64,000 nt of DNA, taken from NCBI RefSeq assembly GCF_050107715.1, contig NZ_JBNILN010000005.1, forward strand, positions 1 to 64,000, in the 5' to 3' direction. Below are positions 44,058-52,209 of the stretch, piece after piece. The notes under the pieces were generated by a model. The model did not search any database, was not told where the DNA came from, and saw nothing but the letters and a program-made list of their open reading frames with translations. Position numbers and translations under genes: made by a program. The DNA comes from Metabacillus_B sp050107715. Its GTDB lineage: Bacteria > Bacillota > Bacilli > Bacillales > Bacillaceae. Within the stretch, counting starts at the first letter, position 1, and each line of letters opens with the position of its first letter.

Positions 44058-45020
44058 ATGTCACAAGAAAAAAGAAATGAAGTAGAAAACAATGCAGCTG
44101 AAGGGGCAGTTTTGAAGAATGCCCGGCCGGCCTATGACAGCACGAGGCCATTCGGTGCCCACATCCGTATGAGCTGGTGGAAGCCACTCGCAATCATCGT
44201 GGTCCCGTCGGTGCTGCTGATTGTCGTGCAAGTCTTGTTCCGCATGGTCGTCGGCCTCATTGAAGGCAGCGACGAACCGCTGTCAGCTGCCTATACACCG
44301 TTGAGGTATCTATCCGACAGCTTGAGTATAGGGGTCACAGGAGTACTTGCGGTCTTGCTCTTCGTCTGGATGGCCAAAGTGCCTTGGCGCAGCCTGCTCA
44401 GCTCACCGCGGGGATGGGACAGAAAACGCTTTGTGCAGTACCTGATCGGCGCGGCACTGCTGGTCGGTGCCGGGAATGGTGTAGTCGCGCTCGTCGCACC
44501 CGAAGCTACGGGATGGACGACCTTCGGTTTCACTGGCACAACGATGGCCATGCTTGTCGTCACCCTCTTTTTCACTCCGATCCAATCCGCGGGTGAAGAG
44601 CTGATGTATCGAAGCGCCGTCATGCCGGCCGCTGCGTCGTGGGTTCGTCCAGTCCTCCCTGCCTTGGCATTCGGGCTCTTGATCTCCAGCCTTCACTTCG
44701 CGGTCATGCACGGCTCGACCGACCCTTGGCTGTTTGGCTACCTCTTCGTTTTCGGTGCCTCAACAGCGTTAATAGCGATCATCAGCCGCGGCATGGAAGC
44801 GTCGATTGCGTTCCACATCGCCAACAATGTCATGGCCTCGACCGTCAACTCGCTCATGGCGGGCGGCGAGGTATTTACTCTGGACCGTTCCACTGAAACA
44901 GGGGGTCCCTTCCTGCTCATCCTAGTCGCAGTCAATGTCGCTATGGTCGCACTTGTGTGGATACGCGAACGGCGGGCTGGTGCTGCAGAGCAGACGGGAT
45001 TGACGAATGATATGAAATAG
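44058..45020 (+). CDS. CPBP (CAAX/Abi) family intramembrane metalloprotease, apparently acquired
   Basis: 320 residues; the ATG at 44058 lies 9 nt after AGAGG, better than the ATG at 44049. About eight TM helices. Motifs: GEELMYRSAV (EExxxR), HFAVMH and a late HIANN, the glutamate and histidine ligands of CPBP proteases. Third codon positions are visibly richer in G and C than in neighbours (GTCGTC, CTCGTC, GGCGGC), and Ala/Arg use is high, which suggests origin in a high-GC organism such as an actinobacterium. Roles in the family include peptide processing and bacteriocin self-immunity. Confidence 0.85.
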   Translation: MSQEKRNEVENNAAEGAVLKNARPAYDSTRPFGAHIRMSWWKPLAIIVVPSVLLIVVQVLFRMVVGLIEGSDEPLSAAYTPLRYLSDSLSIGVTGVLAVLLFVWMAKVPWRSLLSSPRGWDRKRFVQYLIGAALLVGAGNGVVALVAPEATGWTTFGFTGTTMAMLVVTLFFTPIQSAGEELMYRSAVMPAAASWVRPVLPALAFGLLISSLHFAVMHGSTDPWLFGYLFVFGASTALIAIISRGMEASIAFHIANNVMASTVNSLMAGGEVFTLDRSTETGGPFLLILVAVNVAMVALVWIRERRAGAAEQTGLTNDMK

Positions 45021-45251
45021 ATACTTAAAATGTACCCTTATTACAATCCACATACTAGGTATGGAGCAGGTATTTTTAAGAGTAACAGCCTTTCCGTTCA
45101 ATCGAGTGTAACCTTTCCCGGGAGTGTTGCGTTTCATTCATGAAGTGAAATGAGATGATCAATCCATTTATGAAAGAATAAGAGTTTTACCATGCCATTG
45201 TTTTACAGGATTGCAGCATACTAGCGCTTTTCCATGAAGGGGTGACCGTCT

Positions 45252-45968
45252 ATGTTAACGTCCAATCCGTTACATACATCAGGAAAAACTGTAAGGAAAA
45301 GCAAAGAGCCCGGATGGCCTGAAATCAGTGTAATGGGCCTTGCCTATTTTCTACTAGTGCTGGGGATTGCCCAAATCATTAACATGACCACAGAGGATGC
45401 TTCGGTTATAAGCGGGATTAGTTTTGCTGCATTATCAGCCCTAGCCGGACTAGGTGCTTTCCTTGCGGCTTATGTTTTACGTATTCGCTCAAGGGAAGCT
45501 TTTGGCATCCGGGGGACATCTGTAAGGTGGCTGCTGGCTGGCATCGGCTTCGGGATCGGTGTCTTATTCGTCACTCGTATTTTCGCTCTGGTTATGTTTT
45601 ATACAGGAGTCAGCGGCAATGACACCCAGGCGTCTTATGAATCCGCAGCGAGCGGAGGAACCCTTGCATTTATCGCTCAATTTCTGATGATTGCTGTACT
45701 GACACCGCTTGGTGAAGAATTTGCTTTCCGCGCTGTTTTAACCAATGCGCTGAAAAAGTATGGTCCATGGATCAGCATTATTGGCAGTGCTCTTATTTTT
45801 GCTGCGGTCCACGGTTTGAATGAAGTATGGGTTTCTGCGTTTGTGACTGGTTTGGCCGCCGGTTATTTGTTTTACCGGACGGGCTCCGTCTGGCCCGGGG
45901 TTATCGTCCATGCGACCTACAATGGATCAATTACCATCCTGACTGCAGTTGTGGCGAATTATCTTTGA
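45252..45968 (+). CDS. CPBP family intramembrane metalloprotease
   Basis: 238 residues, starting after GAAGGGGTGACCGTCT. About six to seven TM helices; motifs PLGEEFAFRAVL (EExxxR), FAAVHGLNE and IVHATYN. Codon use is normal for the window, unlike the CPBP gene upstream, so the two are not a recent duplication. Possibly the native member of the pair. Confidence 0.87.
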   Translation: MLTSNPLHTSGKTVRKSKEPGWPEISVMGLAYFLLVLGIAQIINMTTEDASVISGISFAALSALAGLGAFLAAYVLRIRSREAFGIRGTSVRWLLAGIGFGIGVLFVTRIFALVMFYTGVSGNDTQASYESAASGGTLAFIAQFLMIAVLTPLGEEFAFRAVLTNALKKYGPWISIIGSALIFAAVHGLNEVWVSAFVTGLAAGYLFYRTGSVWPGVIVHATYNGSITILTAVVANYL

Positions 45969-45971
45969 TTT

Positions 45972-46055
45972 AGAACTTAGTTGTTGATTGCAGCTGGCAG
46001 ACTTTCGCTTTACACAGGGAGGACGTCTTCCGCTCCAATCAACGAGTGTTACTAA
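45972..46055. repeat. Dispersed repeat, copy B
   Basis: GAACTTAGTTGTTGATTGCAG at one end and GTCTTCCGCTCCAATCAACGAGTGTT at the other match the two ends of the long copy at 57945-58090. The middle is shorter. Confidence 0.7.
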
Positions 46056-46152
46056 TCAATATAGTGCTTTTAAAGCAGGCTTTTATGAATTCGCGAAACG
46101 TAAATAGCAGGTGCTGATTCAATAACTAATCCAGGCCGAATCTGTACAAAGG

Positions 46153-46185
46153 AGAAAAGAAGCGAAGACGATTGTCCGCGCTTCT
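46153..46185 (-). terminator. Terminator of the yvgO-like gene
   Basis: On the minus strand AGAAGCG and CGCTTCT pair around a 14-nt loop, followed by TTTCTCC. Confidence 0.65.
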
Positions 46186-46204
46186 CTTCCTCTATTCATA
46201 CTTT

Positions 46205-46666
46205 TTAAGGTTTGGAAAATTTAACGGTCATATCGTCCCGTTCAAACCAGCCTCTAAACGCCCAGTTGATATATCCTCCATCGCCTTCATTCGTGAATTC
46301 TCCATCTTCGAACACCCAGACACCGAAGGTCACCCCGTCATATTCTACCGTTTCGAAGAATTCAACACCGTTTAGTTGCTCATCATATCCCTGGCTTAAG
46401 TTCATCACCATTACATTGTAGTTCTCATCTGCAGCATAAAACGCATTTTCCATGGCGCCTTTCACAAATCCGTCGCGGTTTTCCGCTGTTTTAACAGCGT
46501 TTGCAATCGCTTCTCCGATGGCTACTGGATCAACAGGAATTTCGGCACTGGCTTCTGCTGATTGAGCAGGAGCGGCGGAAGTGCCATTAGCTGGAAGAGC
46601 TAATGGAGCAACCAGTACAGATAATCCCAAAGCAGAGGTGACAACAGTACGTTTTAGGTTTTTCAT
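46205..46666 (-). CDS. yvgO: YvgO-like secreted stress protein
   Basis: 153 residues with GGAGGAG before the ATG. Sec signal peptide (MKNLKRTVVTSALGLSVLVA...), then NRDGFVKGAMENAFYAA, YNVMVMNLSQGYDEQLNGVEF, FGVWVFEDGEFTNEGDGGY and INWAFRGWFERD, which correspond closely to B. subtilis YvgO as I remember it. YvgO is a sigma-B-dependent general stress protein, and a relative has been reported as antifungal. A sigma-B-like promoter lies upstream, supporting the same control here. Confidence 0.85.
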   Translation of the reverse strand: MKNLKRTVVTSALGLSVLVAPLALPANGTSAAPAQSAEASAEIPVDPVAIGEAIANAVKTAENRDGFVKGAMENAFYAADENYNVMVMNLSQGYDEQLNGVEFFETVEYDGVTFGVWVFEDGEFTNEGDGGYINWAFRGWFERDDMTVKFSKP

Positions 46667-46707
46667 AAAATCTCCTCCAATTCATTGTTTTGTATTACAT
46701 TGATTTT

Positions 46708-46732
46708 CTACCCTTTAGGCAGAGAAGAAAAC
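46708..46732 (-). promoter_or_regulatory. Sigma-B-like promoter of the yvgO-like gene
   Basis: On the minus strand GTTTTC, a 13-nt spacer and GGGTAG resemble the consensus GTTTAA-N12-15-GGGTAT. It ends about 40 nt before the start codon. Confidence 0.65.
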
Positions 46733-47029
46733 AAAATTTTTAGATTGTTAAAATAATTTTATATTATATTAGAAGCAATTTTATAATCCGATAATACTAG
46801 TTTTCAAAGGAAATCGTTGCGATTATACACTATATTCCTTATTCTATGAGAATAACTTTATTATCTAGTTGATAAGGCAGGAATGAAATATGGACATATT
46901 TCCTAAAAATAGAAAGTAAAACCAGTAAGTAAGCAGGTTTCTCGTTCCATGCTGAAAAATTTGATCTCCTTTCATGCAAAACAGTTATATAGTTGGATAA
47001 CTGGAAAGGAACATGAGGGCAGACGTATT
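46733..47029. other. AT-rich intergenic stretch
   Basis: No supported gene; long A/T runs and no convincing ribosome binding site. The following 47030-47267 holds a degenerate repeat copy. Confidence 0.4.
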
Positions 47030-47140
47030 CTAAGCGTCTGCCTGTTTACGTGTAAAGTCCGCTGCTCCCTCAAGAGTCTCTCGCTTTCCGCTTCAATCTT
47101 CAGGCGTTAAATCAACATCACTAACAAAGTTGATGGTTTC
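47030..47140. repeat. Dispersed repeat, copy C (very degenerate)
   Basis: GTCCGCTGCTCCCTCAAGAG and TCTCTCGCTTTCCGCTTCAATC resemble the internal and terminal parts of the copy at 57945-58090 (GTCCCGCTGCTCTC... and ...TTCCGCTCCAATC). Length and ends uncertain. Confidence 0.4.
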
Positions 47141-47267
47141 CTTGCTATTAAAGCAGCAGAACTGTACGTGTGCATCCTTTTGTCCAGAATAAATAAACAT
47201 TGAAAACGGAACATAAAAAAGAAGTGCAAACCATTATGGCTTGCACTTCTCCAGTATGATCCGGACT

Positions 47268-48116
47268 TCACTTTCTTTCATCCAAAGTGGAGAGATTACT
47301 GGAAAACTCCTCAAAGCTCATTTGCCCTAAGGCAAACTTCGTACTTTGGACAAATAGATACTCATTTTTAGTGAGTTCACGTTTCGCTGCCTTTTCCATC
47401 CATGCATGCTCACTGTCTAAAGGATCAAAAACGTGCTTTTGTTTTGAAAAAGCTTCATAGTATCTTATTCCAAATTTTCTCTGAGAGAGACTATTAATAT
47501 GGATTCCATCCGGATTTGCTGTTAAGTCTTTTGAGGTTACAAAATAGCAATTCCTTTCAGTACGGGCCACTTCAGATAATACCTGATTGATTTGCTTATA
47601 CTCCACAGCACTTTTTCCAAATCCCGTCTCTCCAAGGAAATGTCCCAGCTCACCAATCATGATAGGGACATCCGGAGTCTTGAGTTCTTCTCTCAAGTGT
47701 TTAAATAAAGTAAGCAATTTATCTTTATACGTCTTGTACCGTTCTCCGTAACTGTCGCTTTCCCCTTGATGCCATAGTATTCCCGCTAGTTCACTTGTTT
47801 CCATAGCAAATTTGGCTTCTGAGATCGTATGCCTTGTTAAAAGTCCATCAATGGACCACTCATCAATCGAGCTTCCACCTTCGGCACATGGTATGAGCCC
47901 AATGGACTCTCCAGGATGATCCTCTGACCAAGCCTGTGCGAATGAAGCTGCAGGACCAACCCCAGCTACGTGACGGTCAATATTGATGGGCTCCGACATC
48001 ATTTGCCATCTGCCATTTCTCAGCATATTTATTTTTTCATTATAAATCGGTGGAACATCTTCAATAAATCCTCTGCCTGCCATATTTGACTGTCCGATTA
48101 ATAATATTGATTTCAT
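47268..48116 (-). CDS. Sialate O-acetylesterase-like SGNH hydrolase
   Basis: 282 residues from the ATG at 48116, 7 nt after AGAAAGAGG; homology begins MKSILLIGQSNMAGRG. Block I GQSNMAG supplies the catalytic Ser, AEGGSSIDEW the glycine block, WHQGESDSYG block III, and DGIHINSLSQ the Asp/His. The fold is that of PF03629 carbohydrate esterases, which remove acetyl groups from sialate or other sugars. No signal peptide, so it is cytoplasmic. It lies 23 bp after the HEAT-repeat genes, probably co-transcribed. Confidence 0.85.
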   Translation of the reverse strand: MKSILLIGQSNMAGRGFIEDVPPIYNEKINMLRNGRWQMMSEPINIDRHVAGVGPAASFAQAWSEDHPGESIGLIPCAEGGSSIDEWSIDGLLTRHTISEAKFAMETSELAGILWHQGESDSYGERYKTYKDKLLTLFKHLREELKTPDVPIMIGELGHFLGETGFGKSAVEYKQINQVLSEVARTERNCYFVTSKDLTANPDGIHINSLSQRKFGIRYYEAFSKQKHVFDPLDSEHAWMEKAAKRELTKNEYLFVQSTKFALGQMSFEEFSSNLSTLDERK

Positions 48117-48139
48117 AGAAAAACCTCTTTCTGCTATAT

Positions 48140-49009
48140 TTAAAACCCCTTCAAACAAAACTCAAGCTGCTCCCTTTCCCATTTCCTCAGTCCGCTTCCA
48201 TATTTGCTTAGCGCGGTTCGGACGGAGACCGCCTGCTCTTTGCTTGGGACGGAGAAGGATCGGTTATAGCCCGCAAGCCACTTTGATGCTTGCTGTTGGC
48301 CTAACCTGCTGATTGCATGGTTTTCCTCGTTTACATAGAGTTCAGGAATATACCGGATGGACACCCATTTTGATAGCGAGCACAGTAAGACAGCGGCCTG
48401 ATATCTGCTGTGAGGAGCCTCGGCCTCTTTATAAATTCTGTATAGATCTTCTGCTTTGTCCTCATAACGTGCTGCCTGCAAGGACCGTCCCGCTTCTTTT
48501 GAAACTCCCGGATGATCATGGCTCAGCAGGCTGATGAAGACCTCCCGATTAGGGTCTGGATCGAGCATAGCGAGCGCACGGGCTGCTGCTTTGATGATTC
48601 CCGCTTCATCCCACTTTACTAGCGGCAGGACCAGCTCCGTATGTACTTTGCCGCCGGTCTCTCCAATCCCTAACAGGGCTCCCCGGAGGTTTCCGACGGA
48701 CTGTTTCATAATGGCTTCCGTATAATAGGATGCAAAATCCGTGATGTTCTTTTTACTTAGCAGATATCTTGCAAGAGATCTGACCGTTTCGCTTTTATCA
48801 AAGAGAGCTGCTTCAAGCTCAATGATGCTTTGATTCGGAAAAACCACAACAGCTTTATGCAAAACTGCAGCCCGGATTCTAGTAAACTTATCTTTTTTTA
48901 ACTCGCAGTAGAAACGCTGAAACGCTGATTCACTGATTTCATTCATGAACTCCTGGAATAAAATCAGCCTAACATGAGGTTCCTTTTCCCGCCTGAAGTA
49001 ATACATCAA
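48140..49009 (-). CDS. HEAT-repeat protein, downstream half of a frameshifted gene
   Basis: 289 residues in the frame opening at 49009. Helical pairs such as ARYLLSKKNITDFAS, AALLG-type IGETGGKV and ARALAMLDPDPNREVFISLL are typical HEAT-like repeats. The nominal start has no ribosome binding site at a workable distance and overlaps the upstream frame by 41 bp. The overlap sequence reads naturally as one protein, ...VDRNFDVL joined to YFRREKEPHVRLIL. I therefore treat this as the C-terminal part of a gene split by a one-base indel. Confidence 0.65.
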   Translation of the reverse strand: MMYYFRREKEPHVRLILFQEFMNEISESAFQRFYCELKKDKFTRIRAAVLHKAVVVFPNQSIIELEAALFDKSETVRSLARYLLSKKNITDFASYYTEAIMKQSVGNLRGALLGIGETGGKVHTELVLPLVKWDEAGIIKAAARALAMLDPDPNREVFISLLSHDHPGVSKEAGRSLQAARYEDKAEDLYRIYKEAEAPHSRYQAAVLLCSLSKWVSIRYIPELYVNEENHAISRLGQQQASKWLAGYNRSFSVPSKEQAVSVRTALSKYGSGLRKWEREQLEFCLKGF

Positions 49010-49730
49010 AGTTTCTATCGACCTGCCTGGATCGAATGATCATCTCATAATAGAACAACCTTGTTTTATGCTCTTTGGATTGTGTGCCTTCATGCAAAAA
49101 CGGGATCGCCTCCGGCCGGGAAAGCAGCGCTGATATTTTTTCAAAAAGCAGATCATGATCTGCGCGATTGGAGTTCTTCAGTTTGAATACGACCGGTAAA
49201 TTCGCAGCAAACGCCTCTACCTGGCTGTCCTCAATCCGCTCCTCTGCCAGCCGCTTATCCAGTCTCCTAATCTCTGAGACCCAATCATTGCACCGCATAA
49301 GCAAAAATGGAAGTTCTCTTCCTGTATGGAAGGAAGCTAAGATGGTCATGGCTTCTTCCCGAACATATCCATTTGGATGAAACGTGCACAGCCCTAAAAT
49401 CGAGATTTTCTCTTCAGCTGGCCGATCAGCAAAATGTAAATTGTGGAGCAACTCATTTCTCCAACTGTCATGACTATCAAAATACATCTCCCGGAAAAGC
49501 GGATCCAGCAGCAATAACTCCGCATTTGTCAGTTTGGATACACATGAATGGATCGCCTCAGCTGTTCTTGTCCTGTATTCAGCGGAGCTCGCCAGGAGCA
49601 TGGGGAACGCAGCAGGAAGCTTTGTATAATCACGTTCTGTAAAAAGGGATTGCAGCAGATCTTCTTTATCCTGATAGGAGATGTGATCATCCGGGGAAGT
49701 GTTATTTTTTCTGAATGGGCTCCAGTTCAA
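48969..49730 (-). CDS. HEAT-repeat protein, upstream half of a frameshifted gene
   Basis: 253 residues, starting MNWSPFRKNNTSPDDH. All-helical, with HPNGYVREEAMTILASFH as a clear HEAT-type unit. After VDRNFDVLLQ the frame gives only AGKGTSC before the stop, whereas the other frame continues with conserved-looking sequence. The original product would have been about 530 residues. Function unknown; the sialate-esterase gene follows. Confidence 0.65.
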   Translation of the reverse strand: MNWSPFRKNNTSPDDHISYQDKEDLLQSLFTERDYTKLPAAFPMLLASSAEYRTRTAEAIHSCVSKLTNAELLLLDPLFREMYFDSHDSWRNELLHNLHFADRPAEEKISILGLCTFHPNGYVREEAMTILASFHTGRELPFLLMRCNDWVSEIRRLDKRLAEERIEDSQVEAFAANLPVVFKLKNSNRADHDLLFEKISALLSRPEAIPFLHEGTQSKEHKTRLFYYEMIIRSRQVDRNFDVLLQAGKGTSC

Positions 49731-49807
49731 GCTGATACCTTCTTTCTAGAGGAGGCGTGAAGCCGGAATAATTCCTGCTCCTGCTTTCAAACCCACTCTC
49801 TCCCATG

Positions 49808-50582
49808 TTAGCGGATAAAGCGCAGGTCCTCTTGATAGTGATCATAATGTCCTTCATCGATCATTTTTTAAAAGGCTTTATCGCCCTCTTTTGCCTTCCT
49901 TTGCAACGTTTTGCATAATCCTTCCACCCGCAGCAGCACCATCTCCAGAAAGCCACTTTTCATTCCTTGGATCCCATAAGAATTAAAGAACAAATTTACT
50001 CTTTGCCTTATCCGGACGGCATCTTTTGTTCGATCGTAATAGCTGCTTCACCTGATTCCTTATAATAGAGCCTGCTCAGCGCCACACAGGTGTACAGCGT
50101 ATAAGCGATATCCCAAAGCCTTGGGCCCGGAGCAGCCATGTCAAAATCAATGATGCCTGCGGGCACTTCTTCATTGAAGATCAGGTTGTAAATCGCAAAA
50201 TCATTGTGGCAAATCACTTCCAGCAGCTTTGGGGTGTTATCAATCGGCTTACAGCCCGAATCAAGGGGCAAATCACTTACCGCATCATGATAGGTGCGGA
50301 GCATTCCCGCAATTTTTTTAGCGCCTCATCCGACCGCATGTATGTCTTCAATGGATAATTTCCTGCTTCTCCTTCTATAAAAGACAGAATCTCTCTATCT
50401 TTCCCGTCAATGCCAAGAAATCTTGGCACACCTTCCACATCCTTCATTTCAAGATGCTTGAGTAAAGCATGAATCTGATCACGATCCGGCTTTCGCCCGC
50501 GCCGGACCGTATCTCCCACCCTACAAACGCTCGACACATTTCCTCCTGTAAGGCTTTCCTCTTGATCATACTGACTTGACAT
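49808..50582 (-). pseudogene. APH/phosphotransferase-family pseudogene
   Basis: The start MSSQYDQEESLTGGN has AAGGGGAA upstream (ATG 50582). N-lobe sequence runs to SDEALKK, where a run of seven A (minus strand, about 50307) shifts the frame; it resumes as AGMLRTYHDAVSDLP and gives the kinase motifs VICHNDFAIYN (catalytic Asp) and IIDFDMAAPGPRLWDIAY. A second shift near 50020 leads to VRIRQRVNLFFNSYG, then an in-frame TAA (49870-49868) before KMIDEGHYDHYQEDL and the final stop at 49808. Three lesions make it non-functional. Confidence 0.82.
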
Positions 50583-50834
50583 CAAAATTCCCCTTATATG
50601 TGCGTTTGATACAAGCGAAAAACAAATTCTTACAGATTCCTGCATCCTTATTTTTCATATTACCAGAAATTCCATAGCCTGAATTCATTATTCTATCAAT
50701 CTCCCTTTAACCATCCTGCATTCCGGCGGCCTTTAAGGATGCAGCATGTCCCCGGCAGCTTTCGTAAAGAAATTCATAATCAGTTCATAATTCTCTAGTA
50801 GTTTTAACTCATCACATAATTGGAGGGATAAAAC

Positions 50835-50885
50835 ATGAGTGTAAAAAAGAAGAAAATGAAATCAGATTGGGTGGAGAAAAAATGA
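50835..50885 (+). CDS. Basic 16-residue peptide ORF coupled to a membrane protein
   Basis: Starts MSVKKKKMKSDW; GGAGGG lies 7 nt upstream of the ATG. The stop overlaps the next start as ATGA. It is strongly basic. It may be a regulatory leader for translational coupling rather than a functional peptide. Confidence 0.5.
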   Translation: MSVKKKKMKSDWVEKK

Positions 50886-51307
50886 GAAATTCAAAATGGT
50901 TTTTTATCAGTTTAATTGGATTGTCCGTAACGGTCATAATTCTATCTGCACTTCCTTTCTTCATGAAACCCGATGCTGCAGGTCCCGCTTCAATACCGAA
51001 AGGCTTACCTCTAATCGGAGAGATGACTGGGGCGGCATTACCCCAAAATATTAATATCGCTGAAGTAAAGCGGTTCATGGAAGAAGTTAATAAAAACGGA
51101 GGGCTGACTCCGGAGCTTGAACAGCAGGCAAAAGAAAGAGGAATACCTGAGCCAATGCTCCAGAGGCTGGGGTCCGCACCACCACCCAAAGGGTGGAATT
51201 ATGCAACAGCAAGCGCTATGATAATCGCAGCAATTGTCATCGCAGTTAGTTCATTCCGGCTTTATCAGCTGAGAAAACAAAAGCGGGACAGGAAAAACGT
51301 GTACTAG
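50882..51307 (+). CDS. Small bitopic membrane protein
   Basis: 141 residues from the ATG at 50882 (GGAG 5 nt upstream); the longer frame from 50867 ignores that site. TM1 (WFFISLIGLSVTVIILSALPF), an extracytoplasmic segment of about 75 residues with a helical ELEQQAKERGIPEPML region and a Pro-rich APPPKGW, then TM2 (ASAMIIAAIVIAVSSF) and a basic tail. Family unknown. Translationally coupled to the 16-codon ORF before it. Confidence 0.65.
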   Translation: MRNSKWFFISLIGLSVTVIILSALPFFMKPDAAGPASIPKGLPLIGEMTGAALPQNINIAEVKRFMEEVNKNGGLTPELEQQAKERGIPEPMLQRLGSAPPPKGWNYATASAMIIAAIVIAVSSFRLYQLRKQKRDRKNVY

Positions 51308-51405
51308 GCGGCTGAATCATGGCAAACTCCTGACGCCCATCATCTTAGGCTCTCTTCTTAATTTTCCAGCTGTAACAATGTAAGCCGATTCAGGTTGCCA
51401 ATGGA

Positions 51406-51537
51406 ATGTTCGACGTCCACATCCATCATAAAGGAAAAGATGAGAACGGAGAACTCGTAAAGAATTTCAACATAATGGTTCAGGAGCTCAAAGTGAATGA
51501 ATACCTCCATGAAGGGTATGTGGGTCTTCTCGCCTAA
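51406..51537 (+). pseudogene. Orphan 43-residue coding fragment
   Basis: Reads MFDVHIHHKGKDENGELVKN and continues with VQELKVNEYLHEGYVGLLA before TAA. The composition looks like real protein, but there is no ribosome binding site and the frame is closed by a TAA about 35 bp upstream. I take it as the C-terminal relic of a lost gene. Family not recognised. Confidence 0.4.
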
Positions 51538-51547
51538 GATGATAAAA

Positions 51548-51594
51548 AGCAGGCTATTCTTTTTACATGAGTTTTGTAAAAAGAATAGCCTGCT
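51548..51594 (-). terminator. Strong hairpin terminator of the deacetylase pseudogene
   Basis: A perfect 20-bp stem beginning AGCAGGCTATTC with a 7-nt loop; on the minus strand it runs into TTTTTATC. Confidence 0.88.
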
Positions 51595-51599
51595 CCCCC

Positions 51600-51979
51600 T
51601 TAAAACCTCCCATCCCCCCAAAAATTACTCACCACATGCTGCTTCAGATTATACGGCATCAGCGTGTATTCCCTGCCCTTCAAATAATTAATAATTTGAG
51701 GCAGTGGCTTAAAGGGTCATCAAACGTGATGTAGGCAGCTTTTCGGGTTTTGGCGGCTGGCTTTTCCGCCTGTGGGCCGGCTTTGCCTTCATGGCCAGCG
51801 TTTTTACTGATTGCAGGAACATGATGAACAGCTTCAAGATTTGCTTTAATGACAGAATGGAAGGTATATAGATGTGAACGTTGAACGTTCTGTTATTCAT
51901 CTGCGGTGGCACGGCTTACTGAAGTGGAGAGCAGGACTGACAGCCAAAAGAAGCATACGAGGATCCGGACAAGTTTCAT
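51600..51979 (-). pseudogene. Secreted polysaccharide deacetylase pseudogene with internal deletion
   Basis: The ATG at 51979 follows AAAAGGAAAAGC and encodes a signal peptide (MKLVRILVCFFWLSVLLSTS). After 28 codons an in-frame TAA (51895-51893) interrupts it. The frame continues to KAAYITFDD, the first catalytic motif of NodB-type deacetylases, where TFDDGP is expected. It then jumps frame to PLPQIINYLKGREYTLMPYN, the usual C-terminal end, and stops at 51600. Nearly the whole catalytic domain is deleted between these points. Confidence 0.78.
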
Positions 51980-52209
51980 GCTTTTCCTTTTTTCAAAGCT
52001 ATCATTAAACTAAAAAATATAAAAAAAGCCTTTTAGACTTTATCAATTTAGCCGCTATATTACAATCCTGACTTCTTAGATTAGAAGGGTGCGATTTTCT
52101 TCTAGCTATAGGCGGACCTTCTGTACAGTCAATTGTCCATACAGAGGGTCCGGCTTCCTAAACAGAAAATTTCCAGATGGGATACATGCAGGTAAAGAGC
52201 CCTGTGCAG

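Noticed and set aside
44291..44711. Long minus-strand frames inside the GC-rich CPBP gene
   Set aside because: Antisense frames expected from high G/C third positions; the plus strand has intact CPBP motifs.
50812..51189. Minus-strand 125-codon frame
   Set aside because: Lies opposite a well-supported membrane protein with a ribosome site; no motif of its own.
51358..51621. Minus-strand 87-codon frame
   Set aside because: It translates through the 20-bp terminator hairpin of the deacetylase pseudogene.
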